Assembly: GCF_900156155.1 (NCBI RefSeq)
Contig: NZ_FTMD01000001.1
Span: 248,001-312,000, forward strand
Direction of reading: 5' to 3'
Source: Aromatoleum tolulyticum
GTDB lineage: Bacteria; Pseudomonadota; Gammaproteobacteria; Burkholderiales; Rhodocyclaceae
Length of the DNA stretch: 64,000 nucleotides
A program made the translations under genes and the position numbers. Of this stretch, positions 27,521 through 39,668 are shown one piece after another; positions within the stretch are counted from its first letter, which is position 1; each line of letters begins with the position of its first letter. The notes under the pieces were generated by a model. The model ran no database searches and was not told where the DNA came from. It was given only the letters and a program-made list of their open reading frames with translations.

Positions 27521-27832
27521 GTGCTAAGCAAACGCCTGATCTGCGCCACGCTCGCGCTGAGCGTGCTGGCCCCGCTGGTCGCCGCCGCCGCCGGGGCCTT
27601 CACGCCCGTCGCCCTCGATTCCCAGTCGCAGCGCGCCACGGAACCGGAGCCGGACGCGAACTACGTCTTCGGCCTGCTCGACCGCAACAGCGACAGCCGC
27701 ATCGACAGCGACGAAGCGCGCGCCTCGGCGCCGCTGGTGAAGTACTTCGGCGACATCGACACCGATTCCGACGGCAAGATCAGCCGCACCGAATGGGTGG
27801 CCTATTTCCAGCACATGGATCCGCGCACCTGA
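27521..27832 (+). CDS. Secreted EF-hand calcium-binding protein
   Basis: 103 residues from GTG at 27521, with GGATGGAG upstream. Signal peptide: VLSKRLICATLALSVLAPLVAAAAG. Two EF-hand loops follow, DRNSDSRIDSDEA (about residues 56-68) and DTDSDGKISRTEW (about residues 81-93), both with Asp/Asn/Ser at positions 1, 3 and 5 and an acid at 12 in the first. It is a small periplasmic or secreted Ca2+ binder. The longer frame upstream would bury the signal peptide and is not used. Partner unknown; it stands alone between two hairpins. Confidence 0.8.
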   Translation: MLSKRLICATLALSVLAPLVAAAAGAFTPVALDSQSQRATEPEPDANYVFGLLDRNSDSRIDSDEARASAPLVKYFGDIDTDSDGKISRTEWVAYFQHMDPRT

Positions 27833-27865
27833 GGTCTGCGCCCGCCCCCTCAGCGAGTTCCTGAC

Positions 27866-27889
27866 CCCGGAAGCGCGGGCGCTTCCGGG
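27866..27889 (+). terminator. Perfect 10-bp stem-loop after the EF-hand gene
   Basis: CCCGGAAGCG-CGGG-CGCTTCCGGG lies 33 bp past the EF-hand stop. There is no T-run, so it may be a factor-dependent terminator or a 3' stabiliser. It separates the EF-hand gene from the PRPP-synthetase paralogue. Confidence 0.4.
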
Positions 27890-28010
27890 AGCGTGAATCC
27901 CCTTCCCGCGTCATCGCATCCTGCCGCGGCCCCGTCCCGGCAGCTACAATTCGCAACAGGATGTTGCGCCGGCCCCGCGGCGCGGCACGACCGCCACCGG
28001 AGCGAATGCG

Positions 28011-28952
28011 ATGAACGACGCCCTGCGCATCTTTGCGTGCAACTCCAACCGCGCCCTGGCCGCGGAGATCTGCGACACGCTCGGCCTGGCGCTGAGTCCG
28101 CTGGAGATCTCGCGCTTCTCGAACGACAACCTGCACGTGCAGATCCGCGACAACGTGCGCGAGCGCGACGTGTTCGTCGTGCAGTCCTTCACCGAGCCGG
28201 TGAGCGACCACATCATGGAGCTGATGATCACGCTCGACGCGCTGCGCAGCGCCTCGGCGCGGCGCGTGACCGCGGTGATCCCCTACTACTCCTACGCGCG
28301 CTCCGACAAGAAGGACGCCCCGCGCATCTCGATCACCGGACGCCTGATCGCCGACATGCTGCAGACCGCGGGCGCCAACCGCGTGCTGACGATGGACCTG
28401 CACGCCGACCAGGTGCACGGCTTCTTCTCGGTGCCGGTCGACCACCTCACCGCGATCCCGACCATCGCCGAGCACTTCCGCCGCCACCACGACCTCGCGC
28501 ACATGGTCGCGGTCGCGACCGACGCCGGCGGCGCGAAACGTGTCGGGCGCTTCTCCGAGCGCCTGGGCATCCCGATGGCGATCATCGACAAGCGCCGCGT
28601 CAGCGACACCAACGTCACCCACGGCGAAGTCGTCGGCAACGTGAAGGGGCACGACGTAGTGATCTTCGAGGACGAGATCTCGACCGGCGGCACGCTGCTG
28701 TCGACCATTGGCACGCTGAAAGCCGCCGGCGCGCGTTCGATCCACGTCGGCGCCGTGCACGCGGTGCTGTGCGGCCCGGCGATCGACCGCCTGCGCGACG
28801 CGCCGATCGAGTCCATCGTCGTCACCAACACCGTGCACATGCCGCCGGGCAAACGCCTCGACAAGATCACCCAGCTCACCGTCGCGCCGCTGTTCGCGTC
28901 GGCGATCGAGCGCATCCACAGCGGCGAGAGCGTCGGCGCGCTGTTCGAGTAG
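28011..28952 (+). CDS. Ribose-phosphate pyrophosphokinase paralogue
   Basis: 313 residues, prs-like throughout: ACNSNRALAAEICDTLGL, RFSNDNLHVQIRDNVRERDVFVVQS, IPYYSYARSDKKDAPRISITGRLIADML and LHADQVHGFFSVPVDHLTAIP. The PRPP loop reads VIFEDEISTGGTL instead of the usual DDMIDTAGT, and the flexible-loop and regulatory residues differ (SDKKDAPRIS against the common QDRKDRPR). It probably makes PRPP or a related sugar diphosphate. It lacks the ispE-prs-rplY-type setting of the housekeeping gene, so it is likely a second, specialised copy. Confidence 0.8.
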   Translation: MNDALRIFACNSNRALAAEICDTLGLALSPLEISRFSNDNLHVQIRDNVRERDVFVVQSFTEPVSDHIMELMITLDALRSASARRVTAVIPYYSYARSDKKDAPRISITGRLIADMLQTAGANRVLTMDLHADQVHGFFSVPVDHLTAIPTIAEHFRRHHDLAHMVAVATDAGGAKRVGRFSERLGIPMAIIDKRRVSDTNVTHGEVVGNVKGHDVVIFEDEISTGGTLLSTIGTLKAAGARSIHVGAVHAVLCGPAIDRLRDAPIESIVVTNTVHMPPGKRLDKITQLTVAPLFASAIERIHSGESVGALFE

Positions 28953-28964
28953 CGCCGCCGCGGC

Positions 28965-29888
28965 TCAGGCGGCGCGCGTCGCCGCCAGCCAGGCCTCGTA
29001 GCCGCCCTTGAGCGGACGCGCCGCGGCGTAACCCAGATCGCCCAGCACGTGCGCGGCACGCACCGCGGTCGCGTCGCCGGGACAGGCGCACATCGTCACG
29101 ATCGGCCGCTCGCGCGGCCAGTCCCCTACCGCGCGCAGGAGATTGTCGATTTCGGCCGCGCGCGCCCCGTCCACCGCCCCCCTCGTCGCGATCAGCGCCG
29201 CACCGCGCAGGTCGAGGAACAGCGGCGGCGCGTCGGACGCCAGCGCCTCGATCAGTTCGGATGGCGTGACATGCGGGATCGCCGCGAGCTTCTCGAAGCG
29301 GTAGCGCTGCCACAGCTTCCAGGCGATCCATCCGCCCAGCGCAAGCGCCAGCCCAACGATCATCGTCGAACCGTGGCGGCTCATCATCGCGAGCGCGCTC
29401 TGCAACTCATCGCGCAGCCACCAGCCGGCGAGAATGGCGCCCCCCGCCCACAGCGCGGCCCCCGCAGCGGCCGCCGCGAGGAAGCCGGGCAGCGGCATGC
29501 GCAGCGACCCGGCGATGGGCGGCGCGACGGTCGAGAAACCCGGCACGAACTTCGCGACGACCAGCGACCACACGCCCCAGCGCATGAAGCGCGCCTCGGT
29601 CTGCGTCACGCAGGAACCGGGGTTGAGCGACAGCCGGCACAGGCCGGACAGCACGCGATAGCCGAAGATGCGCCCGGCGAGATACCACACCCAGTCGGCA
29701 ATAACGGACGCCGCCACGGCCGCGGCGAGCATCGCGCCCGCCTGCCCCGAGCTCGCCGCGAGACTGCCCGCGACCAGCAGCGTCGGCACCGCCGGTACCG
29801 GCAGGCCCAGCTGCTGGAGCAGCACATTGACGAACACGACCCAAACGGCGTCGCGCTGGATCGCTTCGGTGATCTGGCTGAGATCCAT
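28965..29888 (-). CDS. DedA-family membrane protein fused to a rhodanese domain
   Basis: 307 residues. The N-terminal 200 residues are a DedA/VTT domain with about five membrane helices, containing YLAGRIFGYRVLSGLCRLSLNPG and KFVPGFSTVAPPIAGSLRMP, the motif used for lipid or undecaprenyl-phosphate transport. After a last helix (MIVGLALALGGWIAWKLW) a rhodanese-like domain follows (TPSELIEALASDAPPLFLDLRG) with the candidate active-site loop MCACPGDATAVRAA. ATG at 29888 is spaced correctly from GGGAGG; 29891 is the alternative. It is convergent with the PRPP-synthetase paralogue. Confidence 0.82.
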   Translation of the reverse strand: MDLSQITEAIQRDAVWVVFVNVLLQQLGLPVPAVPTLLVAGSLAASSGQAGAMLAAAVAASVIADWVWYLAGRIFGYRVLSGLCRLSLNPGSCVTQTEARFMRWGVWSLVVAKFVPGFSTVAPPIAGSLRMPLPGFLAAAAAGAALWAGGAILAGWWLRDELQSALAMMSRHGSTMIVGLALALGGWIAWKLWQRYRFEKLAAIPHVTPSELIEALASDAPPLFLDLRGAALIATRGAVDGARAAEIDNLLRAVGDWPRERPIVTMCACPGDATAVRAAHVLGDLGYAAARPLKGGYEAWLAATRAA

Positions 29889-29925
29889 CATGCCCCTCCC
29901 GGCGTCGCCGGGGAGCTCCAAATGA

Positions 29926-29963
29926 ACAGAGCCACGATTCTCTCGCGAAAATCGTGGCTCTGT
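29926..29963 (-). terminator. 14-bp perfect stem-loop after the small secreted protein gene
   Basis: ACAGAGCCACGATT (29926-29939) and AATCGTGGCTCTGT (29950-29963) form a perfect stem with a ten-base loop. It lies 20 bp beyond the stop at 29983 on the minus strand and 38 bp before the DedA-rhodanese start. The stem and position fit a terminator that separates the two genes; the following T-tract is weak (TTCATTT). Confidence 0.7.
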
Positions 29964-29982
29964 GCAACGGCGATGGAAACGC

Positions 29983-30360
29983 TCAGCGTTCGGGTTCGCC
30001 CTTCAGGCCGCGTACGAAGGCCTTGCTGCCGTCGCGCACGGTGTGGCCGATCGTGATGCCGGTACGCTTCATCGCGTCCCACGTCACGACCGCCGCGTCG
30101 CGCGCGCTGTGGCCGACCGCCTTGCCGGCCTTCCCGGCCGCCTGCCCCACTTCCTTGCCGGCATCGCGCGCGCCGGTGCCGATGTCGTGCATCGTCGACC
30201 CGACGCCATGGCCGACGTCCTCGGCCGTCGTCGTGCCGCGGGAATCCTGCGCATGAACGGGCGGTGTGGCCAACACGGCTGCAGCCAGCAGCATGCCGGC
30301 AAGGATGGCCGCAGTGGAGGCCGGTGTGCGAGACCGGCCGGATCGAATGCCTGCTTGCAT
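29983..30360 (-). CDS. Small secreted alanine/glycine-rich protein, unknown
   Basis: 125 residues. Signal peptide MQAGIRSGRSRTPASTAAILAGMLLAAAVLATPPVHA is followed by a mature part of repeated GxGxxxxDAGKEVGQAAGKAGKAVGHSA units. These predict an amphipathic helix like LEA/DUF883-type periplasmic proteins. It ends VRGLKGEPER. ATG at 30360 follows AGGAGAGACCCGATC. No family was recognised with confidence; a stress-related helical protein is a guess. Confidence 0.65.
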   Translation of the reverse strand: MQAGIRSGRSRTPASTAAILAGMLLAAAVLATPPVHAQDSRGTTTAEDVGHGVGSTMHDIGTGARDAGKEVGQAAGKAGKAVGHSARDAAVVTWDAMKRTGITIGHTVRDGSKAFVRGLKGEPER

Positions 30361-30403
30361 GATCGGGTCTCTCCTGTTGTGGAATCTGCTCGGGCGCCAA
30401 GTT

Positions 30404-30423
30404 CCTCCCCCTTCAAGGGGAGG
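30404..30423. repeat. CCTCCCC/GGGGAGG stem-loop in metH 3' spacer
   Basis: CCTCCCC-CTTCAA-GGGGAGG forms a perfect 7-bp stem in the 205-bp gap between the metH stop and the secreted-protein start. This short palindrome is of a type often seen scattered in GC-rich genomes. It may be a repeat remnant or a weak terminator for metH; no other feature is seen in the gap. Confidence 0.35.
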
Positions 30424-30565
30424 GAGTAACGGTGCCGCACGCAACCCGACATCACCTGATTGCTTGCCGGGCTAATGATTCTTTCCGTGGGGCGGCGCCC
30501 TCGCGCTTAAAGTCTAGGCCAGCACCCGCCCTCCCGGGGTAAGCACGCGTAACGCCCCGAAACGC

Positions 30566-34279
<3,714 letters not shown>

Positions 34280-34344
34280 GGTTCTACCTCGGTCGATTCA
34301 AGCACCGGGCGGAAGCCGCAGGAGCGCACAAAAGCAAACGGCGC

Positions 34345-34430
34345 GGCAAACCCCGGTGGTGGTTTGCGAGCGCCGTTGTTCGGTTGCCGAGCCTGGCCCG
34401 CAATTCATCGGGTCGCAGCGCTCCTCGGCA
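34345..34430 (-). promoter_or_regulatory. S-adenosylhomocysteine (SAH, ahcY-type) riboswitch upstream of metH
   Basis: On the minus strand the leader reads GCCGAGGAGCGCTGCGACC at 34429-34411, then GCCAGGCTCGGC (ending 34386) and AACGGCGCTCGC (ending 34366). These are the conserved segments of the SAH riboswitch. GCCGAG pairs with CTCGGC to form P1, and the GGCGCTC segment can pair back to GAGCG(C) as the pseudoknot. A following GCAAACC-N8-GGTTTGC hairpin (34367-34346) could be the expression platform. High SAH should turn metH on, helping remove homocysteine. Position (66 bp from the start codon) and the downstream gene agree with the known class. Confidence 0.88.
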
Positions 34431-34447
34431 AGCGGGTGATTCTATGG

Positions 34448-34475
34448 AAAATTCCCGCCGGTGCCAAGCCGGCGG
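34448..34475 (-). terminator. Intrinsic terminator of the pil operon
   Basis: On the minus strand CCGCCGG-CTTGGCA-CCGGCGG is followed by GAATTTTCC, just 15 bp past the pilY1 stop. It would end the pilE-to-pilY1 transcript before the metH leader. Confidence 0.75.
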
Positions 34476-34490
34476 AAAGCCGGAAACTTG

Positions 34491-37400
34491 TTACATCAGC
34501 GTCCGCCAGTAGATCACGCGTGCGCCCTTCGAGCCAGCACCACCTGGCCTGGGTGGAACGGCATTCGAATCGGTCTTGGCCGCTGTGTTACGCGTCAGCA
34601 CGAACTTTCCCTTCGAAGTCACGACGATTACCGCTCGGCTGCTCAGCACGTCACCGAGAAATCGCCCGCTGGCGTAGACCTCGGTCGAGGTCGAACTCTT
34701 GGCGATGGCCCCCCCCGTGCCCGCATCGATCATCATCAGCCAGCTCGAGCCGCCCTTGCCGCAGATTTCGCGCGTCGGGACATTCACGGTGAATATCAGG
34801 ACACCCGAGGCATCCAGCGCCGGATTGGTGTTCACGCGTCCGTACTGCATGGGGATGTCCCAGTACCAGCCGCGATGCACGCCCGCCTGCAGCGGGTTCG
34901 TCGTCAGCGTCACGGTGGTCGCCTGCAGGCTGGCGGTGCCCTGGCACACGAAGGCGCCGTTACCGCCCCCCGTCGGACAACTGCTGCCATTGCTGCCGCG
35001 GATGTTCGGCATCGAAGGGGCAAGCGCGCTGACGTCGTCGATGATGCCGTACATCGTCTGCGTCTGCGTCGCATGCGCATTCTGGCCCGTCCCCGGGATA
35101 TCGGTTTCCCCGAGATACTGGCCGGTGCCGACATACACGAGGAACTTGTTCGCATCGCCCGCGACCTGCCCCACCGCCGGCGCACTCGTGACGGGCTGCG
35201 GCGCGCCCGCGCCGTCGCTCAGTTCCGCGATCTTCACCGCCGTCCAGTTGGCGAGATCGAAGCGCCAGACATTGCCCTGCAGGTCGCCGCCATACAGGTA
35301 GTACGCGACATCGTCCGCCGCAGCGATGCTCAGGCGCGAAAGGTGGGTAAGCCCTGCCGGCGACGTGCTCGAGCCGACGCCGGTGGAAATCGTCTTCACG
35401 ATCCGCCCGTCGGCGGGATCGAGCGCCCACACGTAGCCCTTGCCGTCGGCGTTGTTGTAGCCCGACGTGACGAGCACCAGCCAGCCGTCGTTGGGCGTGC
35501 GCACGATCAGCGGCGTGCCGAAGCTGAAGCCGCTGCCGGTCGTCGATGGAACCGTCTCCCATTTCACCATCGCCGCCGCGGCATCCTGCGTGGCCGGGCG
35601 GGGATTGGTGACATTAAGCGCGTAGTAGCCGTTGCCGCCCTTGCCCAGCCCGCCGACCAGGAGCGTCCCGGTGAAGCTCGCGGTGCTGACCTGGGCGAGC
35701 GCCGGCGTCGCGTCGATGAAATAGCGGTGCGCGTAGTTCGGATCGGTCAGGCGCGACAGCTCCCCGTGCAGCATCTTCGGCACGTAGGCCCACAACTCGT
35801 CGCCGCCGTCGTTGTTCAGGTCGTCACCACCGCCGAACGCGTGGAGCATCCCGTCGTTGGCTGCCTGGAAGACCACCGGCCCGCTGGCGAAGCTGCCGTA
35901 CACCGGCTCGGCGTTGATGATGTCGCCGAGCAGGTGCTGGCGAATCCGGAAGGGATTGGGTTCCACACCTTCCCGGCTGCGATCGCCGCGGAGGAAGTCG
36001 ATCACCGTTGCCGTCAGTCCGGTCGCCGAATCGGCGAAATTGCCTGCGGTGAATGCCGCACCGCTCGACCCCTTCAGCGAAACGACCTTGCGGCTGCTCG
36101 CAGGGCTGGCGAGTCCGTCGAGCTTCTTCTGCGCCGACCACAACGCGTCGCCGATCGGCAGGCCGGTGGACAGATCCAGCGAGTGCGCGATGAGGTCGCC
36201 GGTCCAGTAACCGGACTGGTACACCGACTCGTAGCCGATGGTGTTCGCGGCGATGCGCTGGCTGGTCACGGCGACGGCTGCCGCGGCGCTGTCCTGCTGC
36301 GAGGCGGTATTGACGGCACGGGTAAAGGCCCCGGCGAGCTCGGACTGGCTCCCCGCCTTGCCCGACACGCCGCCGCCCTGCGCAGCGGCTTCGACCAGCA
36401 GCGAGTCCTTGCGCGGATCCCTCAGCGGATCCGTGAATACATCGCCGAACGCGATCGTATAGGTGCGGACGTTGTTGGATTTCTTCTCGCCCCTGGGGTG
36501 GACGACATCCGGGCGCAGGTCCGTCTCGTACAGGGCCTGGGCGACGTCGTCGAGAAAGTCGCTGCCGTTCGTGCCGTACAGGTGCGTTTCGCCGTTCGGC
36601 GCGAGGTGGCCCGCATGCGGCGTCCCGCTGTTCGACTTCATGTCGAAACCGTTGCCGCACTTGCCCGCCCCGCCACTGTCCGCATCGTAATCGCACAGGT
36701 AGGTGTTGGACGACAGCGCCTGATCCTCGGATGAAAGGCCGTCGGTCATCAGGAAGGCGTGGCTGCGCTGGCACCAGTAGCCGGTCTGCACCGGCGCCGT
36801 CGCGGTACCCAGATCGAGGAGGCGATGCGGAGTGGAAGTGCCCTGGCGGAAGAATTCGCCGAGGGTTGCCGTACCGCCCGAGCGCAGGCTCAGCGCGCCC
36901 GTATAGCCCAGGCTGAAATACTGGCCGATGTCGGCGAGCGTCTCGGACAAGGGCGCCGCGTCGGCACTGGCGGCGGCGTTGATTCCGTCGACGCTCGTAT
37001 TGAACGCGGTAATGTTCAGCGCCTCGACGGCCCGTACCAGCCGCCCGCCATCGCCGCCGTTGTAGGTGACGAGGCCTGCCCTGACGCCGCCCCCCGTCGA
37101 CGCCGCCGGGATCGCCGGGATCGCCGCGACGGCGTTCTTGAGTGCCGCCTTCGCGACGTCGAGACGCGTCCTCGCATTCGGTTTCCGCCCGGCCCAGCCG
37201 GTCAGGATGCCGTCGCGGAAATACCAGTTGAGATAATGTCCGGAGTAGCGTCCGGGCGCGTAGGTCATTCCTTCGGGCGCGACCAGCAGGCGCACGTTCG
37301 CATAGGTCGTGGCGTCGGCAAAACAAACCTGCCCCGACGCGGTTCCGACGGTGCACGGAGACGCATCGGTGCAGCTGATTGCGCTCTTGCCACTACCGAC

Positions 37401-37712
37401 TGCGTTTCCCAGGCGCACGCGCGGCTCGCCATTGACTACCACGAGGTCCACGGGATTGGCGCCGTCGATCTGCTTGTCGGCGGGGCACGAGTACGCGCCC
37501 GAAGCGGCCGAATAGGGCGACTCCGGCACGATGTTCTTCATCGAGCTCGAATTGTCGAGCACGAACATGTAGTTCGGCGGCGCATTGTTGCCGACGACCA
37601 TCGGAAAGTCGGCCAGGTCCGTCTGCGCCGCCGGCGACGGGGCGATGCAGGCGACCAGCAGGGCGAGGCAATACGACGACAGCGTGGCGATTCGTCGAAT
37701 CGGCTTGTGCAT
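34491..37712 (-). CDS. pilY1: Type IV pilus assembly/adhesin protein PilY1
   Basis: 1073 residues with a signal peptide (SSYCLALLVACIAPSPAAQT). The N-terminal half has a von Willebrand A-like region with a MIDAS-type FVLDNSSSMKN near residue 52 and DGLSSEDQALSSNTYLCD. The C-terminal half is the PilY1 beta-propeller: VFQAANDGMLHAFGGGDDLNNDGGDELWAYVPK, YFIDATPALAQV, LLVGGLGKGGNGYYALNVT and DGWLVLVTSGYNNADGKGYVWALDPADG. An acidic GDDLNNDGGDE loop is a candidate Ca2+ site. It is the last gene of the minor-pilin cluster and should sit at the pilus tip or surface. ATG at 37712 follows GGAGCAGAGTC. Confidence 0.92.
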   Translation of the reverse strand: MHKPIRRIATLSSYCLALLVACIAPSPAAQTDLADFPMVVGNNAPPNYMFVLDNSSSMKNIVPESPYSAASGAYSCPADKQIDGANPVDLVVVNGEPRVRLGNAVGSGKSAISCTDASPCTVGTASGQVCFADATTYANVRLLVAPEGMTYAPGRYSGHYLNWYFRDGILTGWAGRKPNARTRLDVAKAALKNAVAAIPAIPAASTGGGVRAGLVTYNGGDGGRLVRAVEALNITAFNTSVDGINAAASADAAPLSETLADIGQYFSLGYTGALSLRSGGTATLGEFFRQGTSTPHRLLDLGTATAPVQTGYWCQRSHAFLMTDGLSSEDQALSSNTYLCDYDADSGGAGKCGNGFDMKSNSGTPHAGHLAPNGETHLYGTNGSDFLDDVAQALYETDLRPDVVHPRGEKKSNNVRTYTIAFGDVFTDPLRDPRKDSLLVEAAAQGGGVSGKAGSQSELAGAFTRAVNTASQQDSAAAAVAVTSQRIAANTIGYESVYQSGYWTGDLIAHSLDLSTGLPIGDALWSAQKKLDGLASPASSRKVVSLKGSSGAAFTAGNFADSATGLTATVIDFLRGDRSREGVEPNPFRIRQHLLGDIINAEPVYGSFASGPVVFQAANDGMLHAFGGGDDLNNDGGDELWAYVPKMLHGELSRLTDPNYAHRYFIDATPALAQVSTASFTGTLLVGGLGKGGNGYYALNVTNPRPATQDAAAAMVKWETVPSTTGSGFSFGTPLIVRTPNDGWLVLVTSGYNNADGKGYVWALDPADGRIVKTISTGVGSSTSPAGLTHLSRLSIAAADDVAYYLYGGDLQGNVWRFDLANWTAVKIAELSDGAGAPQPVTSAPAVGQVAGDANKFLVYVGTGQYLGETDIPGTGQNAHATQTQTMYGIIDDVSALAPSMPNIRGSNGSSCPTGGGNGAFVCQGTASLQATTVTLTTNPLQAGVHRGWYWDIPMQYGRVNTNPALDASGVLIFTVNVPTREICGKGGSSWLMMIDAGTGGAIAKSSTSTEVYASGRFLGDVLSSRAVIVVTSKGKFVLTRNTAAKTDSNAVPPRPGGAGSKGARVIYWRTLM

Positions 37713-37741
37713 GACTCTGCTCCAGGAGCGACGGCGCCCGC

Positions 37742-38416
37742 TCACGCGCCCGGCTGGGCCTTGGCGGCGAGCATCGCTTCGTAGAAATTCACGCCGCCGC
37801 GCGGGCCGCGCGCGCGGATGATGACGCGGTAATAGACGTCGAGGGTGCCTGCTTCGATGGGCGGCACGGTGCTGCCGCTCTTCTTCGCGAAGGCGTCGGC
37901 TGCGGCCAGCGCGACCGTTTCGGGGTCGACGGTGCACTTGCTGCGGATGTCCTCGCCGTCGGTCAGCACCGGATCGGATTTGCACTGACGCTCGATGACG
38001 TACTGGATGCGGTAATTGCCCGAATCGGCCGCACAGTTCGTCGCACGGCCGTTTTCGTCGATGCAGGGCACGTCCGTCGACTCCCAGATCGCGTCGGAGG
38101 CGATCCGGCCGGCGTCCTTGAAGTTCGGCTTCCCTGCGGCATCCTTGAAGTAGAAGGCGCTGCGATAGTACGTGCGCGCGGTGTAGGCGCCCGACTGCAG
38201 TTCCTCGACCGCACGGTTGATCGCGATATCCCCGGCGTACATGGTCGCCTGACGGAACGCGAGGTTGCCGGCGACGAGAGTACCGGTATCGGTCGAGCGG
38301 ATCACCGAGGCGGCGGCGAGACTCATCAGCACGAGGATGATCATCGCGATGAGGAGGACCACGCCCGCCTCGGCGCGACGTCCGCCCGGGCCAGCGGAAA
38401 AGGCGCATTCGCTCAT
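37742..38416 (-). CDS. pilX: Type IV pilus minor protein PilX
   Basis: 224 residues. A positively charged start (GPGGRRAEAG) precedes a pilin-like hydrophobic helix VVLLIAMIILVLMSLAAASVI. As is usual for PilX, the Glu5 of the pilin motif is missing. A QATMYAGDIAINRAVEELQSG segment and paired cysteines (VPCIDENGRATNCA, later QCKSD and KCTVD) follow. ATG at 38416 overlaps the pilW stop (ATGA) and is preferred; ATG at 38425 is possible. It acts with FimT, PilV, PilW and PilY1 to prime pilus assembly. Confidence 0.88.
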   Translation of the reverse strand: MSECAFSAGPGGRRAEAGVVLLIAMIILVLMSLAAASVIRSTDTGTLVAGNLAFRQATMYAGDIAINRAVEELQSGAYTARTYYRSAFYFKDAAGKPNFKDAGRIASDAIWESTDVPCIDENGRATNCAADSGNYRIQYVIERQCKSDPVLTDGEDIRSKCTVDPETVALAAADAFAKKSGSTVPPIEAGTLDVYYRVIIRARGPRGGVNFYEAMLAAKAQPGA

Positions 38417-39666
38417 CGGTTCCATAGCGGATTCCTCAGGGGAACGACCGTTTCATGCGTCCGGTAGCGATAGTTCTGCCATGTCTTGCCGGCCGGCACC
38501 GCTACGCCGCTCAAATCCAGCGTGAGCGTATCGTCGAATACGCCGGGCGCCTGGGCGGTGACCTTGCCGGTGTCGGGTTCGCGGCTGCGCGCGACCATGG
38601 CCAGGCGTACGGCCTTCACGCGCTGCAGCTTCTTGTGGTAGTCGTCGCGCTGTGCCGTGCTGAAGGCAGTGTACTGCGCGGCAGTGGGCGCATTCTCCCA
38701 CGTGGCGATCTGGTCGCTGCCATCGGTCGAGATGCCGTACTGGGCCTTCAGCATCACGATGTCGGCGGCCATCGCGTAGTTCTTGTAGGAGGCTGGGCAC
38801 GTCGTGCGCAGCACGACGGGATCGACCTTCTTGGGATCGTAGCGCAGCAGCGCGCCGCATGCGACGGCATACTGGACGTACTCGAACTCGGGCTTCACCC
38901 AGCCGGGCGGCATCTTGAAGACGAGCGAGCCCGCACTGTAGGACACCGGCTTGGTGTAGGTCGTATTCGGATTCGTCGGATTGAAATCGTTCACCACGTC
39001 GCCGGAGGTGCTGCCGAAGTGAACGTTGCAGCCCGCTTTGAAATTCGTGCACTGATCGCTTTGCGTCTGCCCGGAGACCTTGGTGACCTTGAAGCGGGTG
39101 CACGGCGCTTTCGTTTCATTCGGCGGTGCCTGGACCACCAGCACCGTGTCGCCGACGTGGATCTGGTCCTCGGACGCCAGGTTCGTGTCGCTGATCTTCA
39201 TGATGTCGGACGAGCTGGGCATCTCCTTGACGATCGGGAGGATCTCGCCGGAATAGAAGTCCGGCGCCCCCACCATGATCTCGACCATGTCCGACACGGC
39301 AGTCGATGCACCCGATTCGATCCGCACGGGATAATGGAGACTGTACAGATTGCTGTTGTCGGCGGTGACCACGCCCTTGTCGTACATGTTGTAGCCGGGG
39401 CACAGGCTCGCGAATGACCCGTTGAACAGGGCAGCCCCCGCACCGCGCAGGTCGCGATCGATCAGGGCGACCGCGACCTGCGCTCCCTCCGCCGCGGAGT
39501 GCCCTGCCCCGGTGATGCGGAATTGCTTGCCTATGGTCGAGACGGACGAGGTGATCGCGAGCGTGATGATCAGCCCGACGACGAGCCCGATCATGAGTTC
39601 GACCAGCGAAATCCCGCGACTGGCGCGGGGGACGGGGGATCGGCTTACACGCGGAGTACGCTGCAT
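38413..39666 (-). CDS. pilW: Type IV pilus minor pilin PilW
   Basis: 417 residues. The class III prepilin signal RGISLVELMIGLVVGLIITLAI (cleavage after Gly, Glu at +5) is near residue 20. The long C-terminal region has the PilW features GAQVAVALIDRDLRGAGAALFNG and VQYAVACGALLRYDPKK. Several Cys pairs are present. ATG at 39666 lies 2 bp after the pilV stop. Frames running further upstream overlap pilV and are discounted. Overlaps pilX by 4 bp. Confidence 0.9.
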   Translation of the reverse strand: MQRTPRVSRSPVPRASRGISLVELMIGLVVGLIITLAITSSVSTIGKQFRITGAGHSAAEGAQVAVALIDRDLRGAGAALFNGSFASLCPGYNMYDKGVVTADNSNLYSLHYPVRIESGASTAVSDMVEIMVGAPDFYSGEILPIVKEMPSSSDIMKISDTNLASEDQIHVGDTVLVVQAPPNETKAPCTRFKVTKVSGQTQSDQCTNFKAGCNVHFGSTSGDVVNDFNPTNPNTTYTKPVSYSAGSLVFKMPPGWVKPEFEYVQYAVACGALLRYDPKKVDPVVLRTTCPASYKNYAMAADIVMLKAQYGISTDGSDQIATWENAPTAAQYTAFSTAQRDDYHKKLQRVKAVRLAMVARSREPDTGKVTAQAPGVFDDTLTLDLSGVAVPAGKTWQNYRYRTHETVVPLRNPLWNR

Positions 39667-39668
39667 GA

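Noticed and set aside
34280-34490. A cobalamin or SAM riboswitch upstream of metH
   Set aside because: The conserved segments match the SAH class instead; no B12 box or SAM-I core is visible.
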